Of a DNA stretch of 64,000 bases, positions 33,920 to 45,563 are shown in pieces (the stretch's first letter is position 1; the number at the start of each line of letters is the position of its first letter). The notes beneath the pieces were generated by a model. It was given only the letters and a program-made list of their open reading frames with translations. It ran no database searches and had not been told where the DNA came from. The stretch spans positions 72,501-136,500 of the forward strand of contig JALJCO010000069.1 of assembly GCA_023101725.1 (NCBI GenBank). The letters are read 5' to 3'. Source of the DNA: Atherinomorus stipes (taxonomy: Eukaryota; Chordata; Actinopteri; Atheriniformes; Atherinidae). A program made the translations under genes and the position numbers.

Positions 33920-35780
33920 AATGAAAAGAAAGGCTTTAAAAAATCAAGGGATAATCAAAAATAAGTAATAAAAGGTAACTAGGAAGTAATTACCATAGTA
34001 TGCAGTGCTACAGGACAATCACTCATGCATGTTCTTTAATGAAAAGCAGCAACCGTTTTGAGTTACCACACCTCCGTTTCAAGTGAGATGTCATGTGTTT
34101 GCCAGCCTGCAACAGCCTGTTGTTGCTTTTAATTTTTCTACTGATGTGGGGTTGAATACGATAATAATTCTTAAAACTCTGTGATAATAAGGGTTGGGGG
34201 TCATTAGAATTTGAACGATTCCGGTTCCAGTGTTAAATAGCGGTGTTTGCTGTGTTGATTGTTATTGAATTCAAGAATGAAAACTAACCTCACTGCTCGT
34301 GAAAAATGATTTTGAATCAGCTGTGCCTGTCCAGGATTGTCCCTCTCAGAAGCTAAAGCCATTTGTGCGCAGAGCTGCCAGTTTGCATCTGCTTTTCAGA
34401 TTTACTAAAAATACACGCAAAATAGCTGCCACACAAACGGTTTCAAGGTTGATGAATCGCTTCGCAAGTGCTACATTTATATATTTACATTTTCTCCCCC
34501 CAGCACACGCTCAACTGCTTGGAAACGCCCTATATTGTATATTCATTACAGCAGACGTACTATCTGGATAAGATGTTATCTGGATAAGACGTGCTATTTT
34601 GCACCTTTGAAAGACGCAACCCTTTTTGCATGCTGTCAGTAGATCAGGGTGTACATTTTTTTGCGTGTGCAATGAGCTTGGTGTGTCTTAGCCTTTACTT
34701 ATCACCTGTGCAGCAAGTCCTTGAGTACCTTGAGAGTGAATTAGTCATAACTCTTCATACACTGTAGATGCATCATTAGTTGTTACAATTAACTGCATGT
34801 TTGAGGACAAGTTGCTCTTGTGTGACTCAAGGTTTCTCTAAAATTTTGCAATGAAGAGAGCAGATTCATCATGAGCTTACTGTAATAATCCAGTCTCTAC
34901 AATAATGAGGAGTATGCAGGTTGAAATACACCAAGAAGATTTATGCTTAAATTAGCAAATCAACTCTGTTATGCTACAGCAGCTTGTGACCTTTTGCCCT
35001 GACTGATCTCATGTATTTATGTCTGTTTAATGCCTAACTGTTCAGCAGAACACCCTATTTGAGTAAATGTACAATATGCTGTGATATTCTGCTACTGGTG
35101 GTTCAAGTGAAATGAGCAGTAAATAAAAAAAAATGATGCAAATGTATAATCTTCCTTGATGCAGTTGAACTCATTGTCCATCTGCAGCTCGGCTGGAGGA
35201 AACCATCTGTGTTCCCGTAACAGCTCTGTCGCTCCCACAGACAGACATATGGGTTATTTACTGCAGCCTGCAGGCTGTACTGTACTACAGCATGATGAGC
35301 ATGAACGCATCCAGGTCAGATCCCCCAATGCACACCCAAGAGGGGAATAAATGAGGTGAGCTGGGGAAGCTGGGAGGTAAAGGAGAGGAAAAGGAGTGAA
35401 GTGAAGAGGAAGAGCAGCACTTCAAAGTGAAGGACCAGATAATTGATGGTAAACAGTAAGGACAGTAATTAGAGAGCAGAGATTAGATCTGTCTGAGATG
35501 TTGAGGAAGAGATAGACGAACTGTTTGTGTGAGAGTGCATGTTCATTTCTGCACTTTGTAACAAATGCATTAGAGTTAAGAATGATAAGAACATTTCTCA
35601 TCTTCCTTGCTTCTTTAATTCCTAACTGTATGAGTCATTTCTCAAACAAAACGCAAAGAATCGTAGCAATTTAGTTTAATCTATATGAAACTGAGCTTTC
35701 AGCAATTATATTTGTTTCATTTCATTTAATTCAAAACACTTTTATTTATGTCCCTGAGGGACAAATTTGTAAAGCACATA
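33920..35780. other. No gene recognised
   Basis: AT-rich. 34190-34720 has features of old DNA elements (GAACGATTCCGGTTCC, CTATCTGGATAAGA duplicated at 34561-34590), but I could not define ends. Confidence 0.4.
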
Positions 35781-35965
35781 AAGAAGTTAAGTCAACTTTA
35801 TTTATAAGCACATTTAAAAGCAACAAATGTTGACCAAAGTGCTGAACAACCATGAAAATTAAAATACAGAAGAAATTAGAAATAAGAAATAAAAACCAAT
35901 AAAACAGAAATCCTACACAAAGAAAACAAAACAAAAACAAATGTCAACCGAGGGAGAGGTCTTAA

Positions 35966-36592
35966 AGAGACATTGTGTAAGTGTTCCTGTTATCTGTTCA
36001 TAAAAATTAGTTATTTCATTCAAAAGTGTTTGTCCATTAAGCCGTAATGACTCCCATCAACAAACTGAAGTGCTCCATAAGCTCTGAATTTGCTTTTCGT
36101 CTCTTTTATACATCGATTGGGTCGGCTCGGTGCTGGCTGCTGTCATGTCGCCATGTTTTTACGTTCAGTACAAGCGTGACAGTAGGAAACCATGGAAACT
36201 CACCGGAGTTGTCGGCTCAGGTCGAGGTAATGCTTTTCAAAGAGTCACCGCGGTGCAGTGAGAAAGAACCGAGCGTTACACTGATGCTGTGTTCACGTGC
36301 AGTTAGGCAGACGGCCGTCTGTAACAAACCAGATGTCGTTTTAATCACAGAAGCCGAGAGAAAGACAGTAAAACATGGGTCAGGGAAAACAATACGACAT
36401 CACCATGACAACATATCAGAGATGTGGACTGTAGTCACCGTAACTGACTGACCACTTCTTCACATATAGGCCTGTTTATGCCTTTACATGCAGCGGCTGT
36501 CATCCGTCTGATGTCTGCCCGGTTTCACGTGAATGCAGCATGAATAGTACTAGTGAGTTACTTACGCTGTACAATGGTTACACAATGTCCCT
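35966..36592. mobile_element. TTAA-flanked MITE A, 627 bp
   Basis: Ends AGAGACATTGTGTAA (35966) and TTACACAATGTCCCT (ending 36592), flanked by TTAA at 35962-35965 and 36593-36596. The right TTAA is also the left TTAA of the next element. The interior has an unrecognised open frame and no transposase. Confidence 0.8.
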
Positions 36593-36837
36593 TTAAAGGG
36601 GAAGTTCAGGATTTTTGACATAGGGCCTCATTTTCGAGTGAGCCAGGGTCTTATCACTGGAGACAGTTTCATCTTATTTCATCTCATATTCTTGTTACCG
36701 GTGGTCCCCGATGCTAATGCTAGCATGAGTCAATAGGAATCTGCTAGCCTGACATTAATAACAATCATATCCACTCCACAGAACACCCGAGGCAAATCAG
36801 CTATAACCAAGGGGCAAAGTCCGCTGGAAATGTGTGA

Positions 36838-37486
36838 AGCCCAGAAGTTGAGTTTAATAATTGTAGTTCTTTCTTGATCTGCTGGGGGGCTGGCTTCAAA
36901 ACAGCAAATCCCCACAGACTCCCATGTTAAAAACCCCAAACTAACAGCAGAAATAAACATGTTTACAGCCTGGTTAAAAAAATCATTTTAGGTTTAAAAG
37001 GTCAAGTTTACCTTCATGTCAATAACTCATCCGTTAAGATGTTATTTAATCTTGAAATTACACATAAGTAAGGGTGTATCCTTTTGATTTACATGCAGCA
37101 CACTGGAAGTTGGCCTGCCGGCCGGCGGCTCACTCCCTCCTTGTTTGGTCTCAGTAAGGTCTCAGTCTGCAGCAGAGGAGCAAAATGGTGGGTTTTAGCA
37201 GCTAACAGCAAGTCCAAACATGCCTTATCTTTATCCCGTCACTTAGGAGGTTAATCTTCGTTATCTCCTCGTAGTTTTGAGTTAGCTCGGATAGCGTTTA
37301 GCCCAGAGTACGTCTGCTGTCAATCATTTGCCCTGAGGCAGCACATTACCCATTTTAGTATTTTCTGGGAGTGACGACACACGTGACACAGCAAGATGGC
37401 GACGGTGGGACACGCCCAACTGGCTTCACTTTCCCCCATTCAGACGTGACCAAATACTACCTCCATTTTTTTACAGTCTTTGGTAA
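36838..37486 (-). repeat. Dispersed repeat, copy 4
   Basis: Reverse-strand copy running from CCAAAGACTGTAAAAAAATG (37486) through GTGAAGCCAGTTGGGCG, GGCAAATGATTGACAGC and CCAGGCTGTAAACATGTTTA to CAGCGGACTTTGCCCC. This copy defines the 5' boundary best. It lies inside TTAA element B. Confidence 0.7.
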
Positions 37487-37589
37487 CACAAGACTATCTG
37501 TGTAAATGCCATGTTAGCAAAATAATGTTACAAATAAAACTTACCTTGTATTGTGTTACATTTTGATAGTAGAGTTTCTCAGTGGCAAC

Positions 37590-38785
37590 TAGGGTTGCAC
37601 GGTATACCGGTACCAGTATAGTACCGCAATACTAAAGCGTTTAAAACGGTACTATACCAGCATTTAAAAAGAAACGGTACTTTAAAAAGAAAAAAACGCA
37701 GTTAAATTGGTAAATCGGAGCCTGTCTCTTTAAGAGCAGCGAGGCCAGCAGTGAGTGTGACGTAGTTAATGATGCGGCTCTCTGTGAAGCACCTTCACTG
37801 AGGAGGAGGAGGAGACGTCAGGTAGCAGACAGGCTGGTTCATGGCGAGTGGACGCTGCCGCGGATTACCTGAAGTTTGAAGTGTTGCCTCCGTTAGCAAG
37901 ACGGACTTTGTAGCATCGCTTTCACTGCGGTGCTTCAGTGTTCAGCAGCTCGCCTTTAACATTCGCTTTAAATCCGTAATACTTCCAAACTGTAGTTTGA
38001 GCCCCTACTTTATCAACACGGGCTTTTCCAAAGCCGTCATCTTTTCTTTTTTCCTCTACAGGAAAACTACGCGGACTTAGTGACTTCAGTCAGGAACAAC
38101 TGGTGCTGATGTTCTTCAGTTATGTCGAAGTAAAAAGCACAAAACCTCTTCCAGCCCAGCAGAAACCTACAGAAGCCTACATACGACACATAAACGGTTG
38201 ATAAATACATTTTTAATTTTCTTCAAAGTTATTACAGCCTTAAAATGTTTAAATAAGTTTAAAAATGGTGACAGAGATGGACTGATATGTTAATTATATA
38301 TATTTTATAATTATTAATACAACTTGACAGATGTTATAATAAAGTCAGTCACACAAACATGATTTTATAGACATTACCTCATACCCATTTAATATTTCGT
38401 ATCATAAACTATTGAGACACAACATTAAATAAATAAACATTTTGAAACACATTAAAAAAATATTCCAAAAGCCTTAAAATATGTAATTCATTTAGATAGT
38501 TTTTACAATTTATTTTTCTAATTATGTCCATAATGTTTCATGTATAGAATGATTTTGATTTTAATTTGGCATTGCTTTATATTGCTGGTTCTCTATGTTT
38601 TAAATGGAAGATTTTACTTCTTTATTTGATTATTTTAAAATAAAGACTTCAAGAACAATAACGCAAATAAAAGAAATATTGAGTTTAGTTTACCTTTTTA
38701 AAAAAGTATAGAAAAGTACCGAAAAGTATCGAAATACAAAATGGTATCGGTATCGAAACAGAAATTTGGTATCGTGACAACCCTA
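37590..38785. mobile_element. hAT element with perfect 8-bp TSD
   Basis: Ends TAGGGTTGCACGGTATACCG (37590) and GGTATCGTGACAACCCTA (ending 38785), flanked by identical GTGGCAAC on both sides (37582-37589, 38786-38793). Subterminal GGTAC/GGTATCG motifs recur at both ends. A GC-richer region at 37735-38110 contains an ATG near 37842 in transposase-leader position, but no intact domain. Non-autonomous. The perfect duplication and preserved ends suggest it is among the younger insertions here. Confidence 0.88.
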
Positions 38786-39671
38786 GTGGCAACACATTTT
38801 ACTTCCGGTATTTGGCAGCGGAGTGATATCATCTGCCGTTAAGTGTATGAAGGAATTTGATTACAGTTACAGCCACTGTAAAAATTAACACTTATAAACC
38901 ATGTTGCCTATTACTGTTCTTAATTCTGTAAACTAACAAGCAGCTGAAAATTTGCGAAGACTGTGGTGCTCTTCTGTTTGTTTTGAACCGCATCGCTCTC
39001 CTGTCTTATCACCTGAAACAATGTATCATTCCGCTTCTGGTGCGACACTAGTTCCTGAAAATGTAATGTGTAATTTGGGATGCAAGGTAAGTTTTATTTG
39101 TAACATTATTTTGTTAACATGGCATTTACACAGACAGTCTTGTGTTATAACAGATTTGCCTGTGTTCTGTTGAGTGGATACGATTGTTATTAATGACAGG
39201 CTAGCAGATTCCTAATGACTTATCCTAGCATTAGCATCGGGGAACACCGGTAACAAGAATATGAGATGAAATAAGATGAAATTGTCTCCAGTGATAAGAC
39301 CCTGGCTCACTCGAAAATGAGGCCCTATGTCAAAAATCCTGAACTTCCCCTTTAATGTATGGATGGGGAGGCTGTTCCACAATTTGCGCTCTGTACCCTC
39401 ATCGTTTCATCCTGGACCTCAGGACAACGAGGCACGGCTGGTCGGAGGATCTCAGCGATCTAGACAGAATATGTGGTGTTAAAAGACCGGAGAGATAGAG
39501 GGGGGCCAACCCATTTAAAGATCTAAAAACACACAACAAAATCTTAAAAATAACTCAACATGGAACAGGAAAACAGTGCAGAGAGGCAGTACTGGTGTTA
39601 TGTGGTCTTTCTTCCGAGTGCCAGTTAACACCTGGGGAACAGCATTTTGAACAAGATGCAAATGGAGCAAA

Positions 39672-39716
39672 GGGACTGTCCCACCCGGGACTGTCCCACC
39701 CGAGACTGTCCCACCC
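39672..39716. repeat. 15-bp tandem repeat, 3 units
   Basis: GGGACTGTCCCACCC twice and GAGACTGTCCCACCC once. Each unit holds the palindrome GGGAC-T-GTCCC. It sits in the L2 coding sequence, at the place where other L2 proteins have a short variable loop, and keeps the frame. Confidence 0.9.
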
Positions 39717-39902
39717 CTGAACACAGGTTGTTGTAATAGTCAAGTCTGGTACAGACAAACGCATGAATGACTTTCACAAAGTCAGAAAACGAAAGAAAAT
39801 GCTTGATGTTTGCTAAAATTCTAAGTTGATAAAAACTAGCTCTGACACAACATGATGGAGTGACAACAAAAAGAATTCAAAGCAGTTTGACCTTCTAAAT
39901 CA

Positions 39903-40110
39903 GGAGTGCCCAAGTCTATCCCTCAAGAGCATCCTGCAACTGTTAGAGAATACCTTCTCAAACACTCCTAAACCAAATAACTTAATTTCCTCATGTGCAT
40001 GTCATTCAGTTCTGCAGAGGCCGAATGAGCCATTGATTTAACTAAGGTGTGTTGGAGAAAGGTGTAAAAGTTGAAGGACAGTAGCTCTTGGGGATGGGAC
40101 TGTTCTAAAT
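39903..40110. mobile_element. Palindromic MITE, decayed
   Basis: AGGAGTGCCCAAGTCTATCC at the left and GGACAGTAGCTCTTGGGGAT toward the right follow a common fish MITE whose arms mirror each other. The centre has GAATGAGCCATTGATTTAAC. The right arm is diverged. Confidence 0.5.
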
Positions 40111-40424
40111 CCTATGTTGCCCAAATTTAGGAATGTAGAAAACAGTTGGTAACAAACTGGGCCAAAATGGCAATTTTGGAGATTTGCCTGAACCGTCGGG
40201 ACTGAAACCTCTATTTTATTTAGCTTCGCTGTATCAGACTTGGCCTTTGCAGAGATTATGTTCACATATTGTATGATGATTTTAGAGAGGTTATGAGCTA
40301 CAGCTGCGTCTTTCCAAAAAGATATTCATATTCATCATGAGGGTGGTTGTTTTATTTTAGGGGAAATAGTAGAGGAAAAAGAAAGGGAAGAAGAAAGAGA
40401 AGGCAACAGCTGTACGGTTTTAGC

Positions 40425-40692
40425 TTTAGAAGAAAGGCCGTGTGAGTGTGCCAAACATGATGGATGGTTGTAAACAACTTAATGGCGGTGCATTATCACA
40501 ACCGACCAGAGTTTGAAACTGGCATTGAGTCGCAGAAGCGAGCTCTAAACTCAGCACTGCCGACTAGTGGATGAACTGGCTCAACAACCATGACGACATA
40601 AAACACGCCTGGAAGTATGAAAGTCGGGACGCATGGCGACGTTTGAAACAACATCGCTGTTTATGTACGTAAAGGAGCATGAAAGGGCCTTC
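40425..40692 (+). mobile_element. Harbinger-like MITE, 5'-truncated copy
   Basis: Aligns with 58905-59137: the start reads LEERPCECAKH (compare LEERLCEYARK there), then ACTCAGCACTGCCGACTAGTGGA, GCATGGCGACG, and the end TACGTAAAGGAGCATGAAAG. The left half is missing. Confidence 0.6.
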
Positions 40693-41030
40693 AGTCAAAC
40701 TTTCATGTAGAGTTCATTGATGCAGGGACAGTAATAAGCTGTTATTCTTAATGGTAAAGAGCTGCTTTAGTATTTCCCTCCCATTTGCAGCTGTGGGTCC
40801 GGTAGATGAAGTTGTTTACTAATCCTGCGTCATTTCCAAGCCCCTCCAATGCATACATTGATGTATACAAGGCACAGCAGCGATCACTGTGGGTGTTACC
40901 ATGAGTGACCGGTTAGTCTTTGACCTCATTCTGTCTGTATCTTTGTCGTCATTTTGAAGTCTCCAGCTTAGGAAAAAATCAGGTTATATTAAAGCAGTAT
41001 GTCACACAAGTCCATGTTTATCTCTGCATC
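40693..41030. other. No gene recognised
   Basis: Nothing supported. Confidence 0.4.
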
Positions 41031-41034
41031 CCTA

Positions 41035-41235
41035 CCAGCAGGTCTCCTGGCATGCATCGTCTCCACAGATGGTCCAGAACGCTGCAACACATATGATGTT
41101 CCATCAACCAAAAAGATCACATCACTCCACAACTCACTGACCCCCTCTGGCCACCCATGGCTGCCTCAATCATGTTAAAGCCACTTCCACTGCCCAGAAA
41201 GTTACCTCTGGGTATGCAGCCAGTCATCTACAGTA
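41035..41235 (+). pseudogene. LINE reverse-transcriptase relic
   Basis: One frame reads LQMVQNAATHMMFHQPKRSH, similar to the Q-N-A-A-A motif near the C-terminus of fish L2/CR1-group ORF2. The following sequence is too decayed to follow. Weak. Confidence 0.35.
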
Positions 41236-41685
41236 CCCTCCTCATCCTCCTTCTTAACCACTGCCTTTCTCTCAGGAAAGTTGTCCGGAAAGTTATGCAG
41301 TGTGTCTTTGACAATTCAATATTTCATTGACATAGTGCGTTCAGAGACACTATTCTGATTCTGGAGTCTCGGAACCTTGATGTTTTCTGGTGAACTGGCC
41401 CACATTCACACCGGTTGAACTGGATCCAAAGTGGGGGGATTTTAATCTGCAGAGGTAAACCAATAGACCCTTCTCAGTCACGTGACTGTTCAGTCAGCTT
41501 GAGCCTCTCCACTCGCTGTGGAGTGACTGTTAACTTGCTGTGAGCCGCTTCATTAATGATGGTTCTAGATGACTTTACACTTTTTATGCCAGTTCAGCTT
41601 TTATGTGGGCAGGTCAGACAGCCATATTTTGATCAATTTGCACTTGTTGGGGCTCAAGACCCTTACGATTTTTCCAAATCCTGGT
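41236..41685. other. No gene recognised
   Basis: Nothing supported. Confidence 0.4.
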
Positions 41686-41686
41686 T

Positions 41687-41990
41687 TATAGGACTGTCTG
41701 AGAGAAAATTAGAATTCATGATATTCTAATATTTTGAGATAGGATACAGGACTGTCTCAGAAAATTAGAATTTTGTGAAAAAGTTCTTTATTTTCTGTAA
41801 TGCATTCAAAAAAACATGAAAATGTCATACATTCTGGATTAATCACAAATCAACTGAAATATTGCAAGCCTTTTATTGTTTTAATATTGCTGATTGTGGC
41901 ATACAGCTTAAGAAAACTCAAACATCCTATCTCAAAATATTAGAATATCATGAATTCTAATTTTCTGAGACAATCCTGTAGAAACCTCCA
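41687..41990. mobile_element. MITE with two left ends
   Basis: AGGACTGTCTGAGAGAAAAT (41689) and ACAGGACTGTCTCAGAAAAT (41747) are two successive left termini. The right terminus ATTTTCTGAGACAATCCTGT ends near 41989. The first 55 bases mirror the right 55. The family is a common fish MITE with TA-flanked ends. This copy has rearranged, perhaps by one copy inserting into the end of another. Confidence 0.65.
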
Positions 41991-43550
41991 ATTACCATGA
42001 CATTTACAACTACAAAAAATGAAAGCTTACAAGTAGAAACCTAATAATATCTGGTGGCAGGATGGTTTCAGACCTTCAGTTGTGGAAAGTGTCCCAAACA
42101 AAGTATTTCCTCTTCATGTCAGAGATGATAACAGCAGACCCAGATAATGTTAACACCATGTAAACGGATCTTCCTTTTGCCTTATTTTCTCTGGATCACA
42201 CCTGAGGGAAGACAGAATAAGTCTCTGTCTGTTTTGTGTCTGAACAACCCACAAACATGAAGCGTCTGGTCGCAATAATGTTAAAACAACTGCCATTTGC
42301 TGCATTTTAGCCATGCATCGTCATTTTTACATAGATAAATATAATCAAACTTAGATCAGCTCACCAAAAACAAAATTATCAGGAAACTTACCACTGACAA
42401 CAGTGCTGCTACAGCAGAGAGATCTCCCACGGCTTCCAGTTAGAGTTATCAAGTTTTATGGCAGCAACCCACTTAGCTCGTTGATCAGGGTCAGCAGGCG
42501 GCCTGGAAAATCAAACCCCATCTTGGGATGTCGATCGGAACATCCAAAGACAAAGCACGAATGTACCATTATTTTTCATCGAGGCAAAATACTGCAGCAG
42601 CCAAACCTGTAGCAGTAAACCTGCTGTGTTGATCTTTTTGCCACCCACATACGTCGCCGATGTGCCTGTCATGTGATCAGCAACGACATGTGAGAAGGGT
42701 CAGTACAGCCTGGATGTTCAGTCATGAAAGTTAATGGTTGAGTTGTCTGATTGGACCCACCCTATACTACTCTTTCATGTATGGAGTGGCTTCTATATTA
42801 TTTTAACCAGCATATTGAGCAAGAAATATCAGAAGTGTCTTATTTTTCAAGGAAAAGCAGTTTTTCTGTGTTTACAGGAAGAGTGCCAGGCCAGTTTATT
42901 CAGGTTTTCTTGAATGCAGCCTTGTGTCACATTGATTTTCCATAGAATCAGCAAACAAAAACATTGACAGTTTTACTATGAGACTCTAAATTGTCTTTGA
43001 AGTCTCTGCCTCTGTGGTTGTAACCTCATTAGTAAGAGTTGCATGCAGCTCTGAGTCATCCAGTATGATGTGGATCTGTGCTGAATGCTAACTCGTAGTA
43101 TGGGAAAGTATAGAGGTACGCAGCCGGGAACATGACATCTCATCACTGAGGGGGTATTCTCACTTATACATACATCTATTGATTTCTCTTCAGGAAGTCT
43201 GTGAGAGCTGCCAGTGGCACAAAATCAATGTTGCAACCAGGAGCAAAGCACAGGCGCATAAAGATGGATCCATCAATGGTACTTCAAACATGCTGATGTT
43301 GCTGCACATCTGTTTAAATCAAACTTAGTCACCAAAATCACGATGCAGTGAGATTTTAAGGCTTTCTGTCTTTGCAGTTATTGGAAAAAAGTTTATCAAG
43401 GTTCTTTTGCTCAATAGAAATGGCTGGCGTAGCATTTCGTTAATCAAAGACAGAGTTGCAACATGGATGTGAAGTGGGAGCAGCTCATTTTCCTCCAGTT
43501 ATATCACCAGTTGGGTCTGTGAATGCAGTATTTTTTTCTCTTGATGTACT
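41991..43550. other. No gene recognised
   Basis: AT-rich, no supported coding or RNA gene. Confidence 0.4.
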
Positions 43551-43551
43551 G

Positions 43552-43772
43552 TTCTGACCCCTGAGGGAAAATTAGGGCTCTGCATTTTACCCACCTCTGT
43601 ACAGTACCAGAGGGCAGTGGGCTGCTACTTAAGGCGCCCGGGGAGCAGTTGGTGGGGCTTGAAGACCTTGCTCAGGGGTCCACAGTGGTTCACCTGAATG
43701 TCGTGTCGAGGACTCAAACCCGGGTCCTCTGCGCCAAAGCCCATGACATTACCACTAAGCTAAATTATACTG
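43552..43772 (-). repeat. tRNA-derived SINE
   Basis: On the minus strand the head reads TAGCTTAGTGGTAATGTC (A box) and GGGTTTGAGTCCTCG (B box), followed by a body with GCCCCACCAACTGCTCCCC and GGCGCCTTAAGTAGC. The tail is TGCAGAGCCC then TTTTCCCTCAGG. This order matches a common teleost SINE. A 5'-truncated tail of the same type is at 55815-55925. Confidence 0.65.
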
Positions 43773-43774
43773 GT

Positions 43775-44315
43775 TTGTATTGGTGGGGTTTTACTTTCAT
43801 GCATGACTGGTTGTTGATCACATTTCCCCCTGACTTAGAGAATTAGTGCAGAACATTGGCCAATAAAAGCTGGACATTTCCCCCAAAAAACTGTCCACAG
43901 AGTCTTGACCAAAGCTATGGATCCAACTTTCAAGTTCAAAGTGAACACTTGTGCTTGTGCCACCATCCCTGACTGTCCTCCAGCATTTATTTAGTCTTAC
44001 CAGAGGATGTGGGAGCTGATGTTGGTTTCATACATTCTCGGTACCCCAACAGGTTTGCGAAAATGGTGCATCAAATTGCTCGACTTGCTGCCTCTGGCAA
44101 TAGATTTAGCTCAAACTTTTAGCAGTAAATTGTTGTTTGGTCCATGTCCAGCCTTCTCAGAAGCGGCTTATTTTTTTCTGCAGAGTTTCTTCTGGGTCAT
44201 GTTCCAGCTTCAGCGTCTGCTACAGCTCAGCCTCTCTAGTATCAGGTACTCTAGTGCATGCAAGTTCAGCAGTAGTGATGTGCAGATAAATACTGAAATT
44301 ACTTTTATTGCTTGT
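43775..44315. other. No gene recognised
   Basis: An open frame at 44007-44321 is hydrophobic but resembles nothing known to me. It is probably chance. Confidence 0.4.
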
Positions 44316-44317
44316 TT

Positions 44318-44400
44318 TTAAATTGTGGTCTCTGTAGCACTTTGAGATTTGAGTTCAAATGTAAAGTGTGTTACAAATAAAATGTTTTATTATTATAATT
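44318..44400 (+). repeat. LINE 3' end
   Basis: GTAGCACTTTGAGATTTGAG, AAAGTGTGTTACAAATAAAA and TTATTATTA form a typical fish LINE 3' terminus. Confidence 0.45.
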
Positions 44401-44880
44401 ACCTCCGATACCAGCTGTTTATTATCTTAATCAATTTTCACTTTAAAATGTGGATATTTTGGTTGTTTGGGATGATTATTTAGTTCATCATTGATATGAA
44501 CATGTTGGGCAAGTTGTGAGGAACATTTTATGCACAAGAAAATTCAAAGTGCTTTACATAAAACCTTAAAAGCATGACAGCAACAAAAAAAGAAGGAAAA
44601 AAAAAGCATGACAGCATTGTGCAGAAGAAGCATTCGTAAGAAGCATGCTGTGGACAAAAGGAACTGTGGCCAACACTGCATTTAATTTAATTTTAAAAAA
44701 GATGCTGTATAACAAGATCTAGACGATAATAAAGCTTCAAGCTATTAATTTGTAATAATGATCCATTCTTTTGCATTTGCAGAATAAAGACACGATTCAA
44801 CCAAACTCATAGTTATAGCTTTATCCTTTGCTCAGGTAGGAGGATGACCAGGGTCGGTCATATTGCAGGGAGCCTGTACA
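44400..44880. other. Mostly unannotated; LINE tail trace
   Basis: TTCAAAGTGCTTTACATAAA at 44547 is a LINE-tail trace in antisense. No gene. Confidence 0.35.
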
Positions 44881-44881
44881 C

Positions 44882-44940
44882 TAGGGATGTATACCGAGTA
44901 CCGGTATCGTTTGGTACCGGTTCTAATATTTAAAAGAGCA
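44882..44940. mobile_element. hAT-like left end only
   Basis: TAGGGATGTATACCGAGTAC with GGTATCGTTTGGTACCGG resembles the left end of the hAT element at 37590 and related families. No matching right terminus was found. Confidence 0.35.
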
Positions 44941-45555
44941 GGGGGAAGGATAAAGATTGGGGGATAATAATATTAATAATAATTTTTATATAACATAACC
45001 AAAAAAATGGGGAAACCAATACGAAAAAAAAAAAAAAGGGAAGACAAAGACAGATCCTTCTTCTCCCCCCTCCCCCCATTTATTCAGGCCTGCTACTTCA
45101 CTAACAAAAATTTCTCCCGGGTGTAAATTGTAATTTATTTTTTATTAATAAAAAAAAGAAGAAAATAGTCGAGGGGATAATGAGGAAAAACACTGTACAC
45201 GCACACTGTTAAACAGGATAAAGCTTTATGTTGTTCATTGCTTAAAGTGACACAATGTTGACATTATTTGACATTTTTATAAACAAAAATGTTTTTCATG
45301 ATGATCTATGTAACAGAAACAAGCTTGCGTACATAAATGAGTTATTAGGAAACATCACTGCACATCAGTACATTTGACATTTGTTTGCTGAAATAGGACA
45401 TGATGTTCGCAGGGGAATAACTACAGTACTGCTCAGTTTATATGGGTTCTAGTGGCTTTGTAATTGTTTTAAGTTACTTTTCCAGTTTTACTGACAAACA
45501 TTAGGCTCAGCCTTCAAGTTGTGTCACCAGTTAATTATTAAAAGCTTGTAAGGAC
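44941..45555. other. Low-complexity, no gene
   Basis: 45000-45150 is A-rich, then C-rich and purine-rich. Nothing coding. Confidence 0.4.
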
Positions 45556-45563
45556 AGCGTTAC

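Larger units (their letters stand above)
36597..39351. mobile_element. TTAA-flanked element B, long inverted ends
   Basis: Ends AGGGGAAGTTCAGGATTTTT (36597) and its inverse (ending 39351) open inverted repeats of about 195 bases (36597-36793 and about 39155-39351) with few differences. TTAA flanks both sides (36593-36596, 39352-39355). It contains a dispersed-repeat copy and a hAT element. Beyond those, 38800-39150 has an open frame ending at a perfect splice donor (GCAAG|GTAAGT, about 39087), perhaps an exon of the lost transposase. No known transposase motif was seen. Confidence 0.8.
35784..39775 (-). mobile_element. L2 LINE split by nested DNA elements
   Basis: The 5'-truncated LINE lies on the minus strand. 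At 39775-39356 it reads VIHAFVCTRLDYYN, LVQNAVPQVLTGTRKKDHIT, LNGLAPLYLSGLLTP and SRSLRSSDQ in changing frames, all motifs of the C-terminal part of fish L2 ORF2. Its 3' UTR is displaced to 35965-35784, ending with the antisense of a TTATAAATAAAGTTGACTT tail. The 3.4 kb between (35966-39355) is two TTAA-flanked elements. Without them the LINE is about 600 bases long and continuous. Confidence 0.75.
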
